Positions 8,712 to 19,044 of a DNA stretch of 64,000 bases are shown here, one piece after another (the stretch's first letter is position 1; each line of letters begins with the position of its first letter). Both the position numbers and the translations under genes were made by a program. Where the stretch lies: positions 147,010,285-147,074,284 of the forward strand of contig CM062293.1 in the NCBI GenBank assembly GCA_031216915.1, in the 5' to 3' direction. The notes under the pieces are model-generated. The model was not told the DNA's origin. It made no database searches and worked only from the letters and a program-made list of their open reading frames with translations. The DNA is from Pictodentalium vernedei. Taxonomy: Eukaryota > Mollusca > Scaphopoda > Dentaliida > Dentaliidae.

Positions 8712-11700
8712 ACACAATATAATACAGTGGAATTGTCGAGGTTTTAGAGCGAATTTTAATGAACTGGGCCTTCTAAGCCAAAAATATAAACCTGCTGCCT
8801 TTTGCCTGCAGGAAACTCTTCTAAGGAAACCCGAGGCTCAGGATCATTCGGCTTTCAAGCATTATACATTGTATAATGCCTGGGCAGATGACAATGATCT
8901 TCATATTCGTGGAACATCTGTTTTAGTTAGGAATGACATCATTCACAGTTCTGTTCCATTACAGACAAATTTACAGGCTGTGGCGGTACGCCTAACATTA
9001 AACAAAACAGTAACACTTTGTTCTATTTACGTTTCACCGAGTAAAACGCTACAGCTGAATGATCTTGAGTTACTGGTCCAACAACTCCCAACTCCGTACA
9101 TTTTGTTGGGTGATTTTAATGCGCATAACCCTCTTTGGGGAGCTTCCTGCAGTCAAGAAGACGTAAAAGGTAAAAGTGTAGAAGAGTTCATTACCAAATA
9201 TGACTTGTGTTTGTTTAATGATGGTTCAGACACTTATCTGCACCCCGCATCTGGTTCGTATACATCGATTGATCTTTCAATTGCATGCCCTTCTATCTTC
9301 CTCGATTTTTCTTGGAAGGTAGAAGATGACTTGTGCGGGAGTGATCACTTTCCAATTGTATTGGAGAGTGTAGTTCCGGCGGACGATGAGAGAGTGCCCC
9401 AGTGGAACTTTAAAAAAGCTGACTGGGACACTTTTTCATCGCTTTGTTCTGAACGCCTCACACGGGAGAAATTTCAAGATAGTGCTGACCAAATAGAACA
9501 TTTTACAAACGAGCTGCTTGACATTGCAAACACAGTCATCCCTAAAACCTCGGCAAATCCAAAACGTTTCACCAAACCATGGTTTGATATTGAATGTAAA
9601 CAGGCTATAAAGGATCGTAAGAAAGCTGAAAGGGAATTTAACAAGTCACCAACTACACATAATTTAGACAAACTTCGTATAAATCGGGCAAAAACAAGAC
9701 GACATATAAAACAAAAAAAGAAAAGTTCTTGGGACACTTACATTTCTAAGATTAACCAAAACACCCCTATCACTAAAATTTGGAAATTGATTAAAAAGAT
9801 TAAAGGAAAGGAAACAAAATCAGCTGTACAACACCTGAAGGAGAACAACACCTCAATTACATCTAAAACAGAAATTTCAAATACTTTGGCCTCTACATTT
9901 TCAAAACATTCGTCGTCTAAAAATTATAATCCAGAATTTATCAAAATTAAAAAACAGCAAGAAAAACAAAAGATCAAATTTACCTCCAACAATTTAGAGG
10001 ATTACAATGAACCATTCTCTATGGAAGAGTTACGTAACTCTTTGCATAGAGCAAAGGATACTGCCACTGGTCCCGATGAAATTCACTACCAGATTTTAAA
10101 GCATCTGCCACAAACATCTCTGGAACTTTTATTGTCAATTTTTAATGGCATTTGGGTGACTGGCCAGTTCCCACCATCCTGGCGTAAAGCAACTATAATT
10201 CCTATTCCTAAGCCTGATAAAGATCACAGCAACCCAAGCAATTACAGGCCTATTGCCTTAACCAGCTGCCTGGTGATCAATGACCGACTTGTCTGGTTTC
10301 TGGAATCGAACAATCTGCTTGCGGATGTTCAGTGTGGTTTCAGAAACCAGAGAAGTACTGTGGATCATTTGGTCAGACTTGAAACGTTTGTTAGAAATGC
10401 CTTTGCTAGAAAAGAACATGTGGTCGCCATCTTCTTTGATCTAGAGAAGGCATATGATACAACGTGGACGTATGGGATTTTAAAAGATCTTTTCAACATG
10501 GGGTTGAGAGGGCGTATGCCTATTTTTATTGAAAACTTTTTAAAGGACCGCCAATTTCAGGTTCGTGTTGGGTCAACGTTATCTGATCCTCACGAGCAGG
10601 AATTGGGGGTTCCTCAGGGTAGTATCTTATCGGTTACCCTTTTTTCGGTGAAAATCAATAGCATCATCGAGACAATTGAGAATATGGTAGATTCTTCGTT
10701 GTATGTAGATGATTTTTTAATCTGCTACAGCAGCAAGAAAATGAATGCTATAGAGCGCAAACTTCAGCTGTGCCTAAACAAAATTAAAAAATGGGCCACG
10801 GAAAACGGTTTTAAATTTTCAAAGATGAAAACAAATTGTGTTCATTTTTGTAAGCTTCGGAAACATCACCTCGATCCGGAGTTAAAACTTGATGGGAGTC
10901 CTATTAAAGTTGTTAAGGAAGTGAAATTCTTAGGTTTGTTGTTTGACAGCAAACTGAATTTCACTTCCCATATAAAACAACTAAAAGTTAAATGTAAGAG
11001 AGCTCTGAACCTACTGAAGGTCGTTGGTAGCACTGATTGGGGTGCTGACCAAAAAACTTTGCTCCATCTGTATAGGTCACTTGTTCGATCAAAATTAGAT
11101 TACGGTTCTATAGTTTACGGTTCTGCAAGGAAGTCATACCTAAAACCACTTGATGCTATTCACAATAGTGGTATTAGAATTAGTCTAGGGGCTTTTCGAA
11201 CATCCCCAATAGACTCGATGCTTGTTGAAGCAGAGGAGCCCTCTCTCGAGAAGCGCAGAATTAAATTGTCTCTCCAATATGTGTCTAAACTTTTGGCCAA
11301 TCCTTCAAATCCTGCTTTTAATTGTATTTCAGAACCTCAAAATGTTGACTTTTTTAACCGACATCCGAAACATATTCCTCCATTGGGAATTAGAGTTAAA
11401 CCCCACATGGAGTCTGCAAAAATTGATTCTGAATCTATAAAAGAAAACCGTAAATCACACATTCCTCCTTGGCATCTTAAAAAACCTACAGTTATTTTGG
11501 AACTTGCTTCTTCCAAAAAATCTGATACCAATTCCTTGCAGTTCAAACAAAAATATGCCGAAATAAAGTCCAAGTATAGTACATATACAAGGATCTATAC
11601 AGATGGATCTAAAGATGGTGACAAAGTATCATCAGCTGCTGTTACTGGTGATGGTATCACCTCAATCAGAATACCGGATCAGAGTTCTATTTTCACAGCT

Positions 11701-12387
11701 GAAGTTAAAGCTATACAACTTGCACTTGAACATATCGAAAATGTACAGGAAAAGAAGACGATTATTTTTTCTGACTCTCTTTCCTCTTTGCTTGCTTTGC
11801 TCAACCCCAGGTTGAAGAACCCTCTCATTTTGGAACTTCGTGAGAAGTTAACAACTCTCATGTTTGACCAATATGATATCGTGTTTTGCTGGTTACCCGG
11901 ACATGTAGGTATCGCTGGTAACACCAGAGCAGACAGTGCAGCAAAACAGGCTTTAACCAAGCCTCTCACTGATTTTAAGATCCCTTTCAGTGATTTTAAG
12001 CCTCATATTAGTTGTTACATCAAATCTATGTGGCAGGCGGAATGGGATGGGGCGACAAATAACAAGCTCCATCGCTTCCGACCAAACATATTTGATCACT
12101 ACCCATCCAGTAACCTCTGTAGAAAAGATCATGTTATTCTGACACGATGTCATATTGGTCACACACGTCTTACACATTCCTTTCTGTTGGAGGGTAATAT
12201 GCGACCAGAATGTGTTCCATGTCAGCAGGTGTTGTCAGTGGAGCACATTCTCTTAAATTGTACTGATTTTAATCTTGTTAGAGGGCAGTACTTCACAGTT
12301 GGATCCCTTAGAGATCTATTTTACAATACAAGCCCACACAAAATTGTATCATTTTTGAAAGTAATCAACCTTTTTAACAAATTTTAA
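8695..12387 (+). CDS. LINE ORF2: AP endonuclease / reverse transcriptase / RNase H polyprotein
   Basis: A 1230-residue protein. The start at 8695 is chosen because WNCRG of the endonuclease follows at once; the same frame is open back to 8533 but that part is ORF1 antiframe. Endonuclease residues visible: N13 (WNCRG), E40 (LQET), LGDFNAH at 138-144, and S216-D217-H218. Reverse transcriptase: NYRPIALTS near 517-525, D582 in FFDLEKAYD, GVPQGSILS, and YVDD at 670-673 with D672/D673. RNase H: D970 (TDGS), E1003, D1027 (SDS), and D1080 in GNTRAD. A C-terminal CX2C...HX4C motif (CVPCQQ...HILLNC) follows. All catalytic residues named are present. Oddity: after LTSCL (about 526) the chain jumps to VINDRL, where relatives normally have roughly seven more residues including a conserved Lys and Glu. 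This looks like a 21-nt in-frame deletion that may disable RT. Confidence 0.95.
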   Translation: MANTPKHNIIQWNCRGFRANFNELGLLSQKYKPAAFCLQETLLRKPEAQDHSAFKHYTLYNAWADDNDLHIRGTSVLVRNDIIHSSVPLQTNLQAVAVRLTLNKTVTLCSIYVSPSKTLQLNDLELLVQQLPTPYILLGDFNAHNPLWGASCSQEDVKGKSVEEFITKYDLCLFNDGSDTYLHPASGSYTSIDLSIACPSIFLDFSWKVEDDLCGSDHFPIVLESVVPADDERVPQWNFKKADWDTFSSLCSERLTREKFQDSADQIEHFTNELLDIANTVIPKTSANPKRFTKPWFDIECKQAIKDRKKAEREFNKSPTTHNLDKLRINRAKTRRHIKQKKKSSWDTYISKINQNTPITKIWKLIKKIKGKETKSAVQHLKENNTSITSKTEISNTLASTFSKHSSSKNYNPEFIKIKKQQEKQKIKFTSNNLEDYNEPFSMEELRNSLHRAKDTATGPDEIHYQILKHLPQTSLELLLSIFNGIWVTGQFPPSWRKATIIPIPKPDKDHSNPSNYRPIALTSCLVINDRLVWFLESNNLLADVQCGFRNQRSTVDHLVRLETFVRNAFARKEHVVAIFFDLEKAYDTTWTYGILKDLFNMGLRGRMPIFIENFLKDRQFQVRVGSTLSDPHEQELGVPQGSILSVTLFSVKINSIIETIENMVDSSLYVDDFLICYSSKKMNAIERKLQLCLNKIKKWATENGFKFSKMKTNCVHFCKLRKHHLDPELKLDGSPIKVVKEVKFLGLLFDSKLNFTSHIKQLKVKCKRALNLLKVVGSTDWGADQKTLLHLYRSLVRSKLDYGSIVYGSARKSYLKPLDAIHNSGIRISLGAFRTSPIDSMLVEAEEPSLEKRRIKLSLQYVSKLLANPSNPAFNCISEPQNVDFFNRHPKHIPPLGIRVKPHMESAKIDSESIKENRKSHIPPWHLKKPTVILELASSKKSDTNSLQFKQKYAEIKSKYSTYTRIYTDGSKDGDKVSSAAVTGDGITSIRIPDQSSIFTAEVKAIQLALEHIENVQEKKTIIFSDSLSSLLALLNPRLKNPLILELREKLTTLMFDQYDIVFCWLPGHVGIAGNTRADSAAKQALTKPLTDFKIPFSDFKPHISCYIKSMWQAEWDGATNNKLHRFRPNIFDHYPSSNLCRKDHVILTRCHIGHTRLTHSFLLEGNMRPECVPCQQVLSVEHILLNCTDFNLVRGQYFTVGSLRDLFYNTSPHKIVSFLKVINLFNKF

Positions 12388-12645
12388 AATTGTTTTTATT
12401 CTTTTAATCTAGACTCATCAAGCTCAGTTCCTCAGGTTGATTTAAAAGTAGACATCTTTCACTTATCTCATTGCTCATTGTTATTTAAATTATTCTTGTC
12501 TTTGACATGTCTATTGTGATTATCCTTTGTTTTTATTCAATCTTTTACTTCATAATATTGACTTTTTACTTTTCTCTGATTTCTCGCCACGATATAGCCT
12601 TAGCTGCTGATGTGGCGTTAAGCACCAATAAATAATAATAATAAT
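12388..12645 (+). other. LINE 3' untranslated region and (TAA)n tail
   Basis: Ends GGCGTTAAGCACCAATAAAT followed by TAA repeats. AATAAA at 12627-12632 could serve as polyadenylation signal. TTAA(A/G)CACCAATAAATAA is also the 3' end of the SINE copies at 13667, 22015 and 22998, which suggests a shared reverse-transcriptase recognition tail. Confidence 0.85.
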
Positions 12646-12657
12646 ATTCTCAAAGTC
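12646..12657 (+). repeat. Target-site duplication, right copy (LINE)
   Basis: ATTCTCAAAGTC, identical to 6444-6455, directly after the TAA repeats. Confidence 0.95.
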
Positions 12658-13666
12658 TCCTTCATCTCGGCAGCTCTAGAACAGCTAAAAACTAATCTTT
12701 TTTCAATTCAGTCTTTTGAAAGGCTAATATTATTATTCATTTAAATGCGATTATTTATGACATCTTTCGTGAATTTAGTTTAAATAATGATGGTAGGTCG
12801 ATTATGATTGGCCAAATCATTTTACGAATATAAGTTAAAAGTAAAATTTAGAGTTAACTCCCCTTACTAAATCTAAAATATAGTTGTTGAGCTGAAATGA
12901 AAGCGAATTTGGGAATATATAAAATTTTAGTCTTTTGCTGAATGGTAAAATAATCTGGAAATGGAATATTTGTGGGTTTTGGATAAATCCCAGAACTTCG
13001 GGTGACGGAGGGTGTGTGTGAGTTTGTGTGTGTGTGTGGGGGGGGGGGGGGGGGGGGGGGGGTCTGGTAACAGATCCGCTCAGACCATAAAGTATTTGAG
13101 TTTAATTCCTCTTCTACCCAACATAGGCCTACCAGTAATGAAATATTTTCTGTAAGAAAACACGCAAGTGTAATATGGAGGGGGTTCGGTATCTGGGGAT
13201 TCTGTGCAGTTTGGGGGGGGGGGGGGTAGTTCTGGTATTTAGGAGAACCGCCCAAGGCTTGAGCTTTCATGCGAGAATCAGAATCAATCCTCGGAATGAT
13301 TCTCGCACGGAAAACAATGACAATCACCTCTTATTCTCGCAAAGGGGCACATGTCCCCCTTTGCTCCCCCAAATCTTATCATAGATTCTGAGAGCGCCCT
13401 TAAAGGCAAGCTTCGACTTCGCTTCGACTTTGTACTATCCAGGCAGCTAAGGCTTCGCGAGAAACTACTGCCAAGGTACCAGTACTGTAACTTTCATCAG
13501 CAAGACTACAAAAATCACTTTATATTGGCACATGTGTTCTGCTGCACAAGACAAAAAACTCGCTAAAATAGGAACTAAACCATTAAGGGTTAAAATCTAG
13601 TAAACAAATAAATATGAGATTGTTTATAGTGCAGTATACACTGGTTACACTCACAAGGATGCAACA
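12658..13666. other. No gene seen; two poly-G tracts and a small hairpin
   Basis: (GT)n followed by a G run at about 13038-13062, and a second G run at 13211-13226. GCGAGAATCAGAATCAATCC / GGAATGATTCTCGC at about 13270-13307 forms a short hairpin. Minus-strand frames here are proline runs read through the G tracts and are not credible genes. Confidence 0.45.
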
Positions 13667-14068
13667 GTATTATTATTATGATTATTATTATTTATTAGTG
13701 TTTAAGGTCACATACTTATACACAATGGCTAATCATGACCGTGACAGTTTTACGGGTGGAGGAAGCCGAAGTACCCGAAGAGAACCACCGAGCAACGACG
13801 AGCAGCTGCCAGCCCCCCAACATTCGTAACTCCGCGCTGCAGCACTGGCATGGCTAGATTTGTTTAAGACATGCGCATAATCGGCGTGCAGTACGCATTA
13901 GTACACGGCGTCATCGTGCCCCCATGTGGTCAATCGGGGTTAAGTGCCTTGCCCAAGGAGACAACGCGGGAGCCCGAATCGATCACACAGACGGTCACCT
14001 ATCCGAGGATTAACCGGGCTCGACGTTTCTGAACTTCAGTGATCTGACGAGAACCGCTTACCGATATA
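13667..14068 (-). repeat. SINE with 5S-rRNA-like head (SINE3 type)
   Basis: Read on the minus strand, the head (about 14055-13975) resembles the second half of 5S rRNA: GTTCTCGTCAGATCAC, then GAAGTTCAGAAACGTCGAGC (box A region), CCCGGTTAAT, and CGGATAGGTGACCGTCTGTG (box C region). The body runs through TCCTTGGGCAAGGCACTTAA and GGGCACGATGACGCCG to a tail AAACACTAATAAATAATAAT. The same body follows a tRNA head in the 22015-22394 copy. It was presumably retroposed by the LINE whose tail it shares. Confidence 0.75.
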
Positions 14069-14103
14069 ACAGTACTTCCATATTCAAAATTATTTGAGAA
14101 CGG

Positions 14104-14151
14104 GAAATTAACCCTTACCCAACGCAGACGATATCAAAATTTATTTATTAA
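14104..14151 (-). repeat. Fragment of TTAA-flanked MITE
   Basis: TTAACCCTTACCCAACGCAG followed by ACGATATCAAAATTTATT matches one terminus of the palindromic TTAA family (27717-27965 and others). The rest of the element is absent. Confidence 0.6.
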
Positions 14152-14589
14152 ACCAAGTCCGGCCAAATTTTAAGACCTGGTAGTATAATAACTGATTTTA
14201 TGTTTCAAATTGGCATCATTGCTGAATACATTCCAAGCAGGGGCTTAGAAAGCATTTCTAACTTGTGGGGGGGGGGGGGGGGGGGGGGTGAAATTTTAAG
14301 TTCGGTATCGGTTTCGGTATTTTAAAAGCCGGTATACCTCAGTATAGGTTCGGTATTCGGTATCCGACTTGACTGTAATTTTCTCATGATACAAAAGGGG
14401 TATTAACATCAGGAAAAAAACAGAATAAGCTGTTCGTGCATCACCCTACAACAGCACTATAAATGTCACTGCCAATGAGCTCAACAGTGGCGTTCTTTTA
14501 TGAACACAAATCCAACTGGACGCACTTGGCACAATTTGCGGTGCTACCCGCGGTACCAGTCACCAATTACTTTATAGAGAAACCGGTTT

Positions 14590-15355
14590 CGTCCCTCTGA
14601 AAACACTACGAACCCGACACAAGTTAATATTCTGCAACAAAATGAAACATCGACTTGCACCAGGTTATTTGTCACGACTTTTAGCTCCGACTGTCTCACA
14701 GAGGTTCGCATATTCCCTCAGAAATGACGAACAACTTTGTTATGTATTTTGAAGAACAAAAAAAAAAAATTCAGATTCATTTCTGCCATCGGTAATTCGG
14801 CTGCGGAACGAATTAGGCTCTGAATCGCGCAGTTGTTTTTCACCACAAGCTTGTAAGCATATATTAAAACGTGATGACCATATCGGGATCAAGAGTAGAC
14901 ATGTGGAAATTAATCATTTACAGCCAATGAGGGTCGAAAGGGGCTTGCTCCCCATACCGTCCCTGCGCGCCTTCGGCGCGTTAAACCATTCCATTTGGGA
15001 TCGGGATCAAGAGTAGGTCAGATACGTCACGCGAAATTTCGTTTGGGTTGTTGTAATCTGAATGCTCGCAAATTAATATGTTTCTAATCGGTGACCCGAA
15101 ATGTGAATGTGGTTTTGGATACAAAGCAAAGAACACTTCGTTTTTAATTGCCAACGAAATACCCCTGTGAACAATTTGAATAATTGTGGTGTATCCTTAC
15201 ATTCCCTTTTATTTGGTGACCCACTGGCATCTGATAGGGCAAACCATAGATATCGGATAGAACTTCTATCTGATATCTATGGGGCTAACAACCATATGTT
15301 TCAGGCCTTCCAGCAATATATAATCGACACCGAGCGATTGAGTAATCGGCGTTGA
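14590..15355 (+). pseudogene. Broken LINE ORF2 C-terminal region (second LINE lineage)
   Basis: A decayed reverse-transcriptase C-terminal domain spread over several frames. About 14645-14730 reads KHRLAPGYLSRLLAPTVSQR then FAYSLRND. About 15020-15085 reads IRHAKFRLGCCNLNARKLIC. About 15086-15110 reads LIGDPKCECGF. About 15124-15150 reads SKEHFVFNCQRN. About 15300-15352 reads FQAFQQYIIDTERLSNRR. This order (a C.CG...E.HF...C motif, then a VQ.YI..T.RF-like end) is that of the C-terminus of CR1/L2-like LINE proteins. At least three frame changes and stops separate the blocks, so it is nonfunctional. A short insertion with a 17-bp duplication splits it at 14899-14999. It is unrelated in sequence to the full-length LINE at 6456. 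Confidence 0.7.
14882..15016. repeat. 101-bp insertion flanked by 17-bp direct repeats
   Basis: ATCGGGATCAAGAGTAG occurs at 14882-14898 and 15000-15016, on either side of an insert that interrupts the LINE remnant. The insert holds GGGTCGAAAGGGGCTTGC followed by CGTCCCTGCGCGCC. The reverse complement of that module is present at about 37758-37817. The duplication looks like a TSD from a very short retroposed or foldback element. Confidence 0.65.
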
Positions 15356-15960
15356 TGCGTGAGAGAGGTTGAAGATGATAAATCACAAACATCACCAGCA
15401 GATATTGAAGCTCTCGGTGCCACCTCTTTCTCGGCGCCTGCTAAATCCCCCTTCCACAAGGAAAACGGGTTGCCCTGAATGGCGTTACGTTTTATATGTT
15501 GGAAAATCTTGTCCATACAACAATACAGACTTACAGTGTGAATCTGCAATAACAGGAAATATGTTCAGTAGATATCCACCTGGACGTACAACTTTACCAA
15601 GAAGTTAAGGTTAACGCATTTATTATACAATAATTTGCTGTAAAGCTCTTTACTATACCATAACGCCATTCCTCACAGCTCTTGCACCCGTTTCATTGTT
15701 TCTGTACGGTATGTTAGAATCGGTTGTCTTTGTAGGGGGAGGCGTTTATATTGGCCTAGCCTGTTCGCCAAACCCATTTTTTACTTTGAATGAAATAAAA
15801 TTACTGTTTAAAAAACCAACACAAATCATATCTACAGTGATTTTGTTGCGCACCTTAACGTTTGAAGACCCATTTCAGGTGTATGTAGTCTCAGAGCATG
15901 TCTTCTTCTGACCATGCCATTTTCAAGAGGTTCTGCTAATAATGGACCAAGCACATGGAC
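15356..15960. other. No recognised feature
   Basis: Short frames only, without recognisable motifs. Confidence 0.35.
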
Positions 15961-15962
15961 AG

Positions 15963-16008
15963 TAAATTTTTAGACAAGTCTTGGCTGCCTGTTAAGGCAG
16001 CCAAGACT
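15963..16008. repeat. Perfect short palindrome
   Basis: CAAGTCTTGGCTGCCT and AGGCAGCCAAGACTTG with a 4-nt loop (GTTA). Confidence 0.7.
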
Positions 16009-16374
16009 TGGTTAGAAATCACTGTTAAGCAGCTGGACATATACAGGTTGAAGTCTGGTGAGAATTCAGGACAATTACCCAGGCCTCTCGAGGGTTAACA
16101 AAACTGAAAGAAAACCAGCCACTTCTTTAATTAAAACCTTTCAACTGCTATTAAGCCTCAACAGGGCGTTATAAATAGTGTGTGTAGGAAAATTTAAAAA
16201 TTCCAACAGTTTCGGTATTCAATGGTTCAGTTCGGTTTTTTCAGTATGCCCATGATATAGGTGTCGGTTTGGTTTTTCGGTATATTGCCCATCTCTATCT
16301 TAGTGGTATGGTAAGAATGCAATACATAAAGCTATTTTTTGTACTCATGCACCTCTACATCAAGGAAAATTCAC

Positions 16375-16600
16375 GTTTAGGGCGGGGGGAGGGGGGGGGG
16401 GGGCACTAAAAATTTGCAAGACGTGACGTCCTATTTTTTATTCAGCTCCTTTTTACACCCACCCACCCTTACGTGCAAATTTTCTACTACCATTCTCAGA
16501 CACCCACCCCATACTCTCCCATTCAAATCCAAAATAAACTAATAAACTTAGTAGGCATAGCTGTCTTTGGGGGGGGGGGGGGGGGGGTCATAATGTTCTT
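16375..16600. repeat. Poly-G repeat, inverted relative to 17985-18065
   Basis: G run, then CACTAAAAATTTGCAAGACG, then TGACGTC and CCCACCCACCC. The mirror-image order CCCACCCACC, GACGTCACGTC, TTGCAAATTTTTGGTG, C run is at 17985-18045. A second G run lies at 16569-16587. The pair forms imperfect inverted repeats 1.6 kb apart. Confidence 0.6.
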
Positions 16601-17045
16601 AAACTGGTACCACCAATTTAAACCTCTGTGGGCTGCTGTGGACCCAAATCGACAAATGACAAGCTGTTCATTTTCAGGTTTGACCAGAGCAGGTGTACAT
16701 ATATGGGAACAAATTTTCATTTGAATTGTTCTGTCAGTATTCTCAGATGTTTGCTACTTTCCTCTTCTATCCATACAAATTCTATTAATAAATAAATAAC
16801 TTGGGTTGAATTTAGTGCATCAGAGAGAATTTTCCCAAAATATTGTCTGCACATTTTCAACATTTCGAACAAGACACCCACCCTCTACTAACGTGTGACA
16901 TTTTCCCAGATTAAGCCCAATATTCTCACATATAAAGCCTCCTGATGTTGTATTTATGTTAAGAGTGTGATGTACAACATCATCTTTAAGGTTTGAAACA
17001 CAAATGATGGTATATATTAGCTGATATATTGATTTATCTGATAAC
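16600..17045. other. No recognised feature
   Basis: AT-rich; only short frames. Confidence 0.35.
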
Positions 17046-17055
17046 CATAGAGTAT

Positions 17056-17104
17056 AACAACCGTTGTATATACTTGAAGTATATACAACGGGTGTTGTAT
17101 ATAA
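17056..17104. repeat. Short foldback
   Basis: CAACCGTTGTATATACTT pairs with AAGTATATACAACGGGTG. Confidence 0.6.
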
Positions 17105-17773
17105 TTATAATTTATGCGAACGACCTCTGACCTCTTTCAATTCCATTTTCATTCATGAAACATCGTTATATCACAGGGCAGGTTTTAATTGTACGCTTAT
17201 TGCACTTTGTCAAAATCCTCTGATGGTGTCATTTCTTATTTATTTTGCTTCAATAAAGGCAACCTAAAATTTTGCTTCAAAACATTGTAGAAATTACTTG
17301 AATGTTAATAGTAATTAGTATGCGGCGACTGCGAACTATTTATAGTCACGGCCTCGATCAAAAGTACTCGCGGAACTGCGCTAATTAAAAGTTCGTCTGC
17401 TCTACCTGAAAAAAAAAACACTTCGTAAAAATTGTAAACAAATGCAAAATTATTTGTTATATTGAGACTACAGCATAAAACACGGAAGAAAACTGGAACT
17501 ATGTCAAAAAAAGAATAACTCTAATGAAACACCGTTTTGTTACTGTTAATAAAATAGTTGAAATTTATTTTGTTCCAGCGCAGTTACATGATACAAGAAG
17601 TGCAATCGCACTTTACAATCGCCGTCATCGATTTTGTAATGTAAGGGACACAACTCTATGCGTCTTGTCCTATTTCTTTTGTCTCGTAGACTGGTTTTCT
17701 TTGGAGGCCCGTGGGAAGCATATATAAGTCGGGTAGACGCACGAGACGGGTGTCTGTTTGTTATCAGATAAAA

Positions 17774-17920
17774 ACAATAAACATATAGTGTGTTTTTATT
17801 TCTGTGTTATACAACTCGTTGAAATATGGTTTATTTTTTCTCGGCGAAGCCTCGAAAAAATAAACCATATTTCAACTCGTTGTATAACACAGATATAAAA
17901 ACACACTATATGTTTATTGT
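17774..17920. repeat. Long near-perfect palindrome (about 70-bp arms)
   Basis: ACAATAAACATATAGTGTG ... GAAATATGGTTTATTTTTTC on the left is mirrored by GAAAAAATAAACCATATTTC ... TATATGTTTATTGT on the right. The centre TCGGCGAAGCCTCGA continues the pairing down to a 3-nt loop. Only a few mismatches. Foldback element or very recent palindrome. Confidence 0.85.
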
Positions 17921-17984
17921 CTATATATTTTTAAAAAATTAAAAAAATTGCACAAGTTGGAAATGCACATTTTTGGCGCACTCA

Positions 17985-18145
17985 AGAGACCCACCCACCC
18001 CGACGTCACGTCTTGCAAATTTTTGGTGCCCCCCCCCCCCTCCTGTTTAGGGACCCATATGTAATTGTAAAGACGGGTTGGTAAAGACAGTGTTGGCGTA
18101 ACATCTCTCTCTCTCTCCCCCTCTATCTCTCTCTCTCTCAACAAC
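17985..18145. repeat. Poly-C repeat (inverted partner of 16375) and CT microsatellite
   Basis: C run at about 18029-18039 with flanks inverted relative to 16385-16460. (CT)n with interruptions at about 18104-18140. Confidence 0.6.
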
Positions 18146-19044
18146 TTCTGGATAAGGGTTTGGGAGCACGTGACCACTGTGCCCCCCCCCCCCCAGCCCC
18201 TTCCTCCGGTCCCTACGTTATGTCAATAATTGTGTTCCTTTCACAGTGGTACTCAGACCAGACATCAAACTGTTTCGAAATTACAGAGAAGAATTATCGT
18301 TGGTTACAGCATCAGCACCTCGACTTCTTCGTGCATGTGTAAAAGTCTTCATAATTTATCAACACTTCCAACGTTAATGTGCTGTAGGACATCTGCACGT
18401 GAATTAGTCTTAGGCCCGAAAAAGGCGTGAACCAGTCACATAATCATACATATACCTGTTCACTTGGGTCTCAGTAGGGGGGGGGGGGGGGGGATTCACT
18501 AATGTGTTTTGAAGAGAATGATAACGTGGTTTACAAAACTGTGTAAAAACAGGTTTTGTTGTAGTATTCTGAGTTGTAGGCCCTATTTAAAAACTTAATT
18601 GAAAAAAAACCTTACAAGATGGTCTTTCTCATTGTTGCACTGCTTGCGATACTCAGTTAACTTCCGATCATTTTGAAATCCAATGTGAAGTTTCAAGATG
18701 ATCTTATGAGATACTATCGTTTTTAGTTGCTTGACTGATATATTTAAAATTAATCATACCCAGCTTAGAAAGAGACAAATATATTGTTTCAAGATTTGAA
18801 GCTGTAGCCACTCGACAGGCTTTATGCGTTTGTAAATTTGCTGGGGTGGGGGGTTGGAAGGAGCAACGTTTTAAGATAAGTGAGTATTTTCCATAAGTAA
18901 CCTTATGATGATAATGAGTGTGCAGGCAACATGCATCAGCCACCCCTATTCACAATATTGGTGCAAGTCTGCTTCCCTATCTCAAGCACATTTATAGTCA
19001 GTGTGTGTCAATGCAGTAAAAAATAAATTCCCCTCTCCCTCTCT
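18146..19044. other. No gene seen; homopolymer tracts
   Basis: C run at about 18182-18194 and G run at 18477-18493; otherwise unremarkable AT-rich sequence. Confidence 0.35.

Larger units (their letters stand above)
6456..12645 (+). mobile_element. Full-length I-superfamily non-LTR retrotransposon
   Basis: A 6190-bp unit bounded by identical 12-bp duplications, with 5'UTR, ORF1, overlapping ORF2, 3'UTR and (TAA)n tail. ORF2 encodes AP-type endonuclease, reverse transcriptase and a C-terminal RNase H. A zinc-knuckle ORF1, RNase H and a TAA-repeat tail are typical of the I superfamily (I/Nimb-type). Identical TSDs and no stop or frameshift in either ORF imply a young insertion. It may still be inactive because of a small in-frame deletion in RT near 10273. 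Transposition would be by target-primed reverse transcription. It shares its last 20 or so bases before the tail with SINEs in this window. Confidence 0.95.
14250..16295. mobile_element. Probable DNA transposon remnant with GGTATCGG-type inverted ends, carrying other insertions
   Basis: Left end about 14289-14365 (AAGTTCGGTATCGG, many GGTAT repeats) and right end about 16206-16295 (TTTTTCGGTATATTGCCC then ATCTCT). A smaller relative at 29669-30174 has the same two ends, TTGAAATTTCAAGTTCAG and ATATTACCCATCTCTA, which are inverted to each other. A G run lies at about 14266-14288. The interior carries a broken LINE fragment. Boundaries are approximate. Confidence 0.45.

Noticed and set aside
12854..13327. 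157-codon minus frame
   Set aside because: Proline and His-Thr runs from (GT)n(G)n; no conserved motif.
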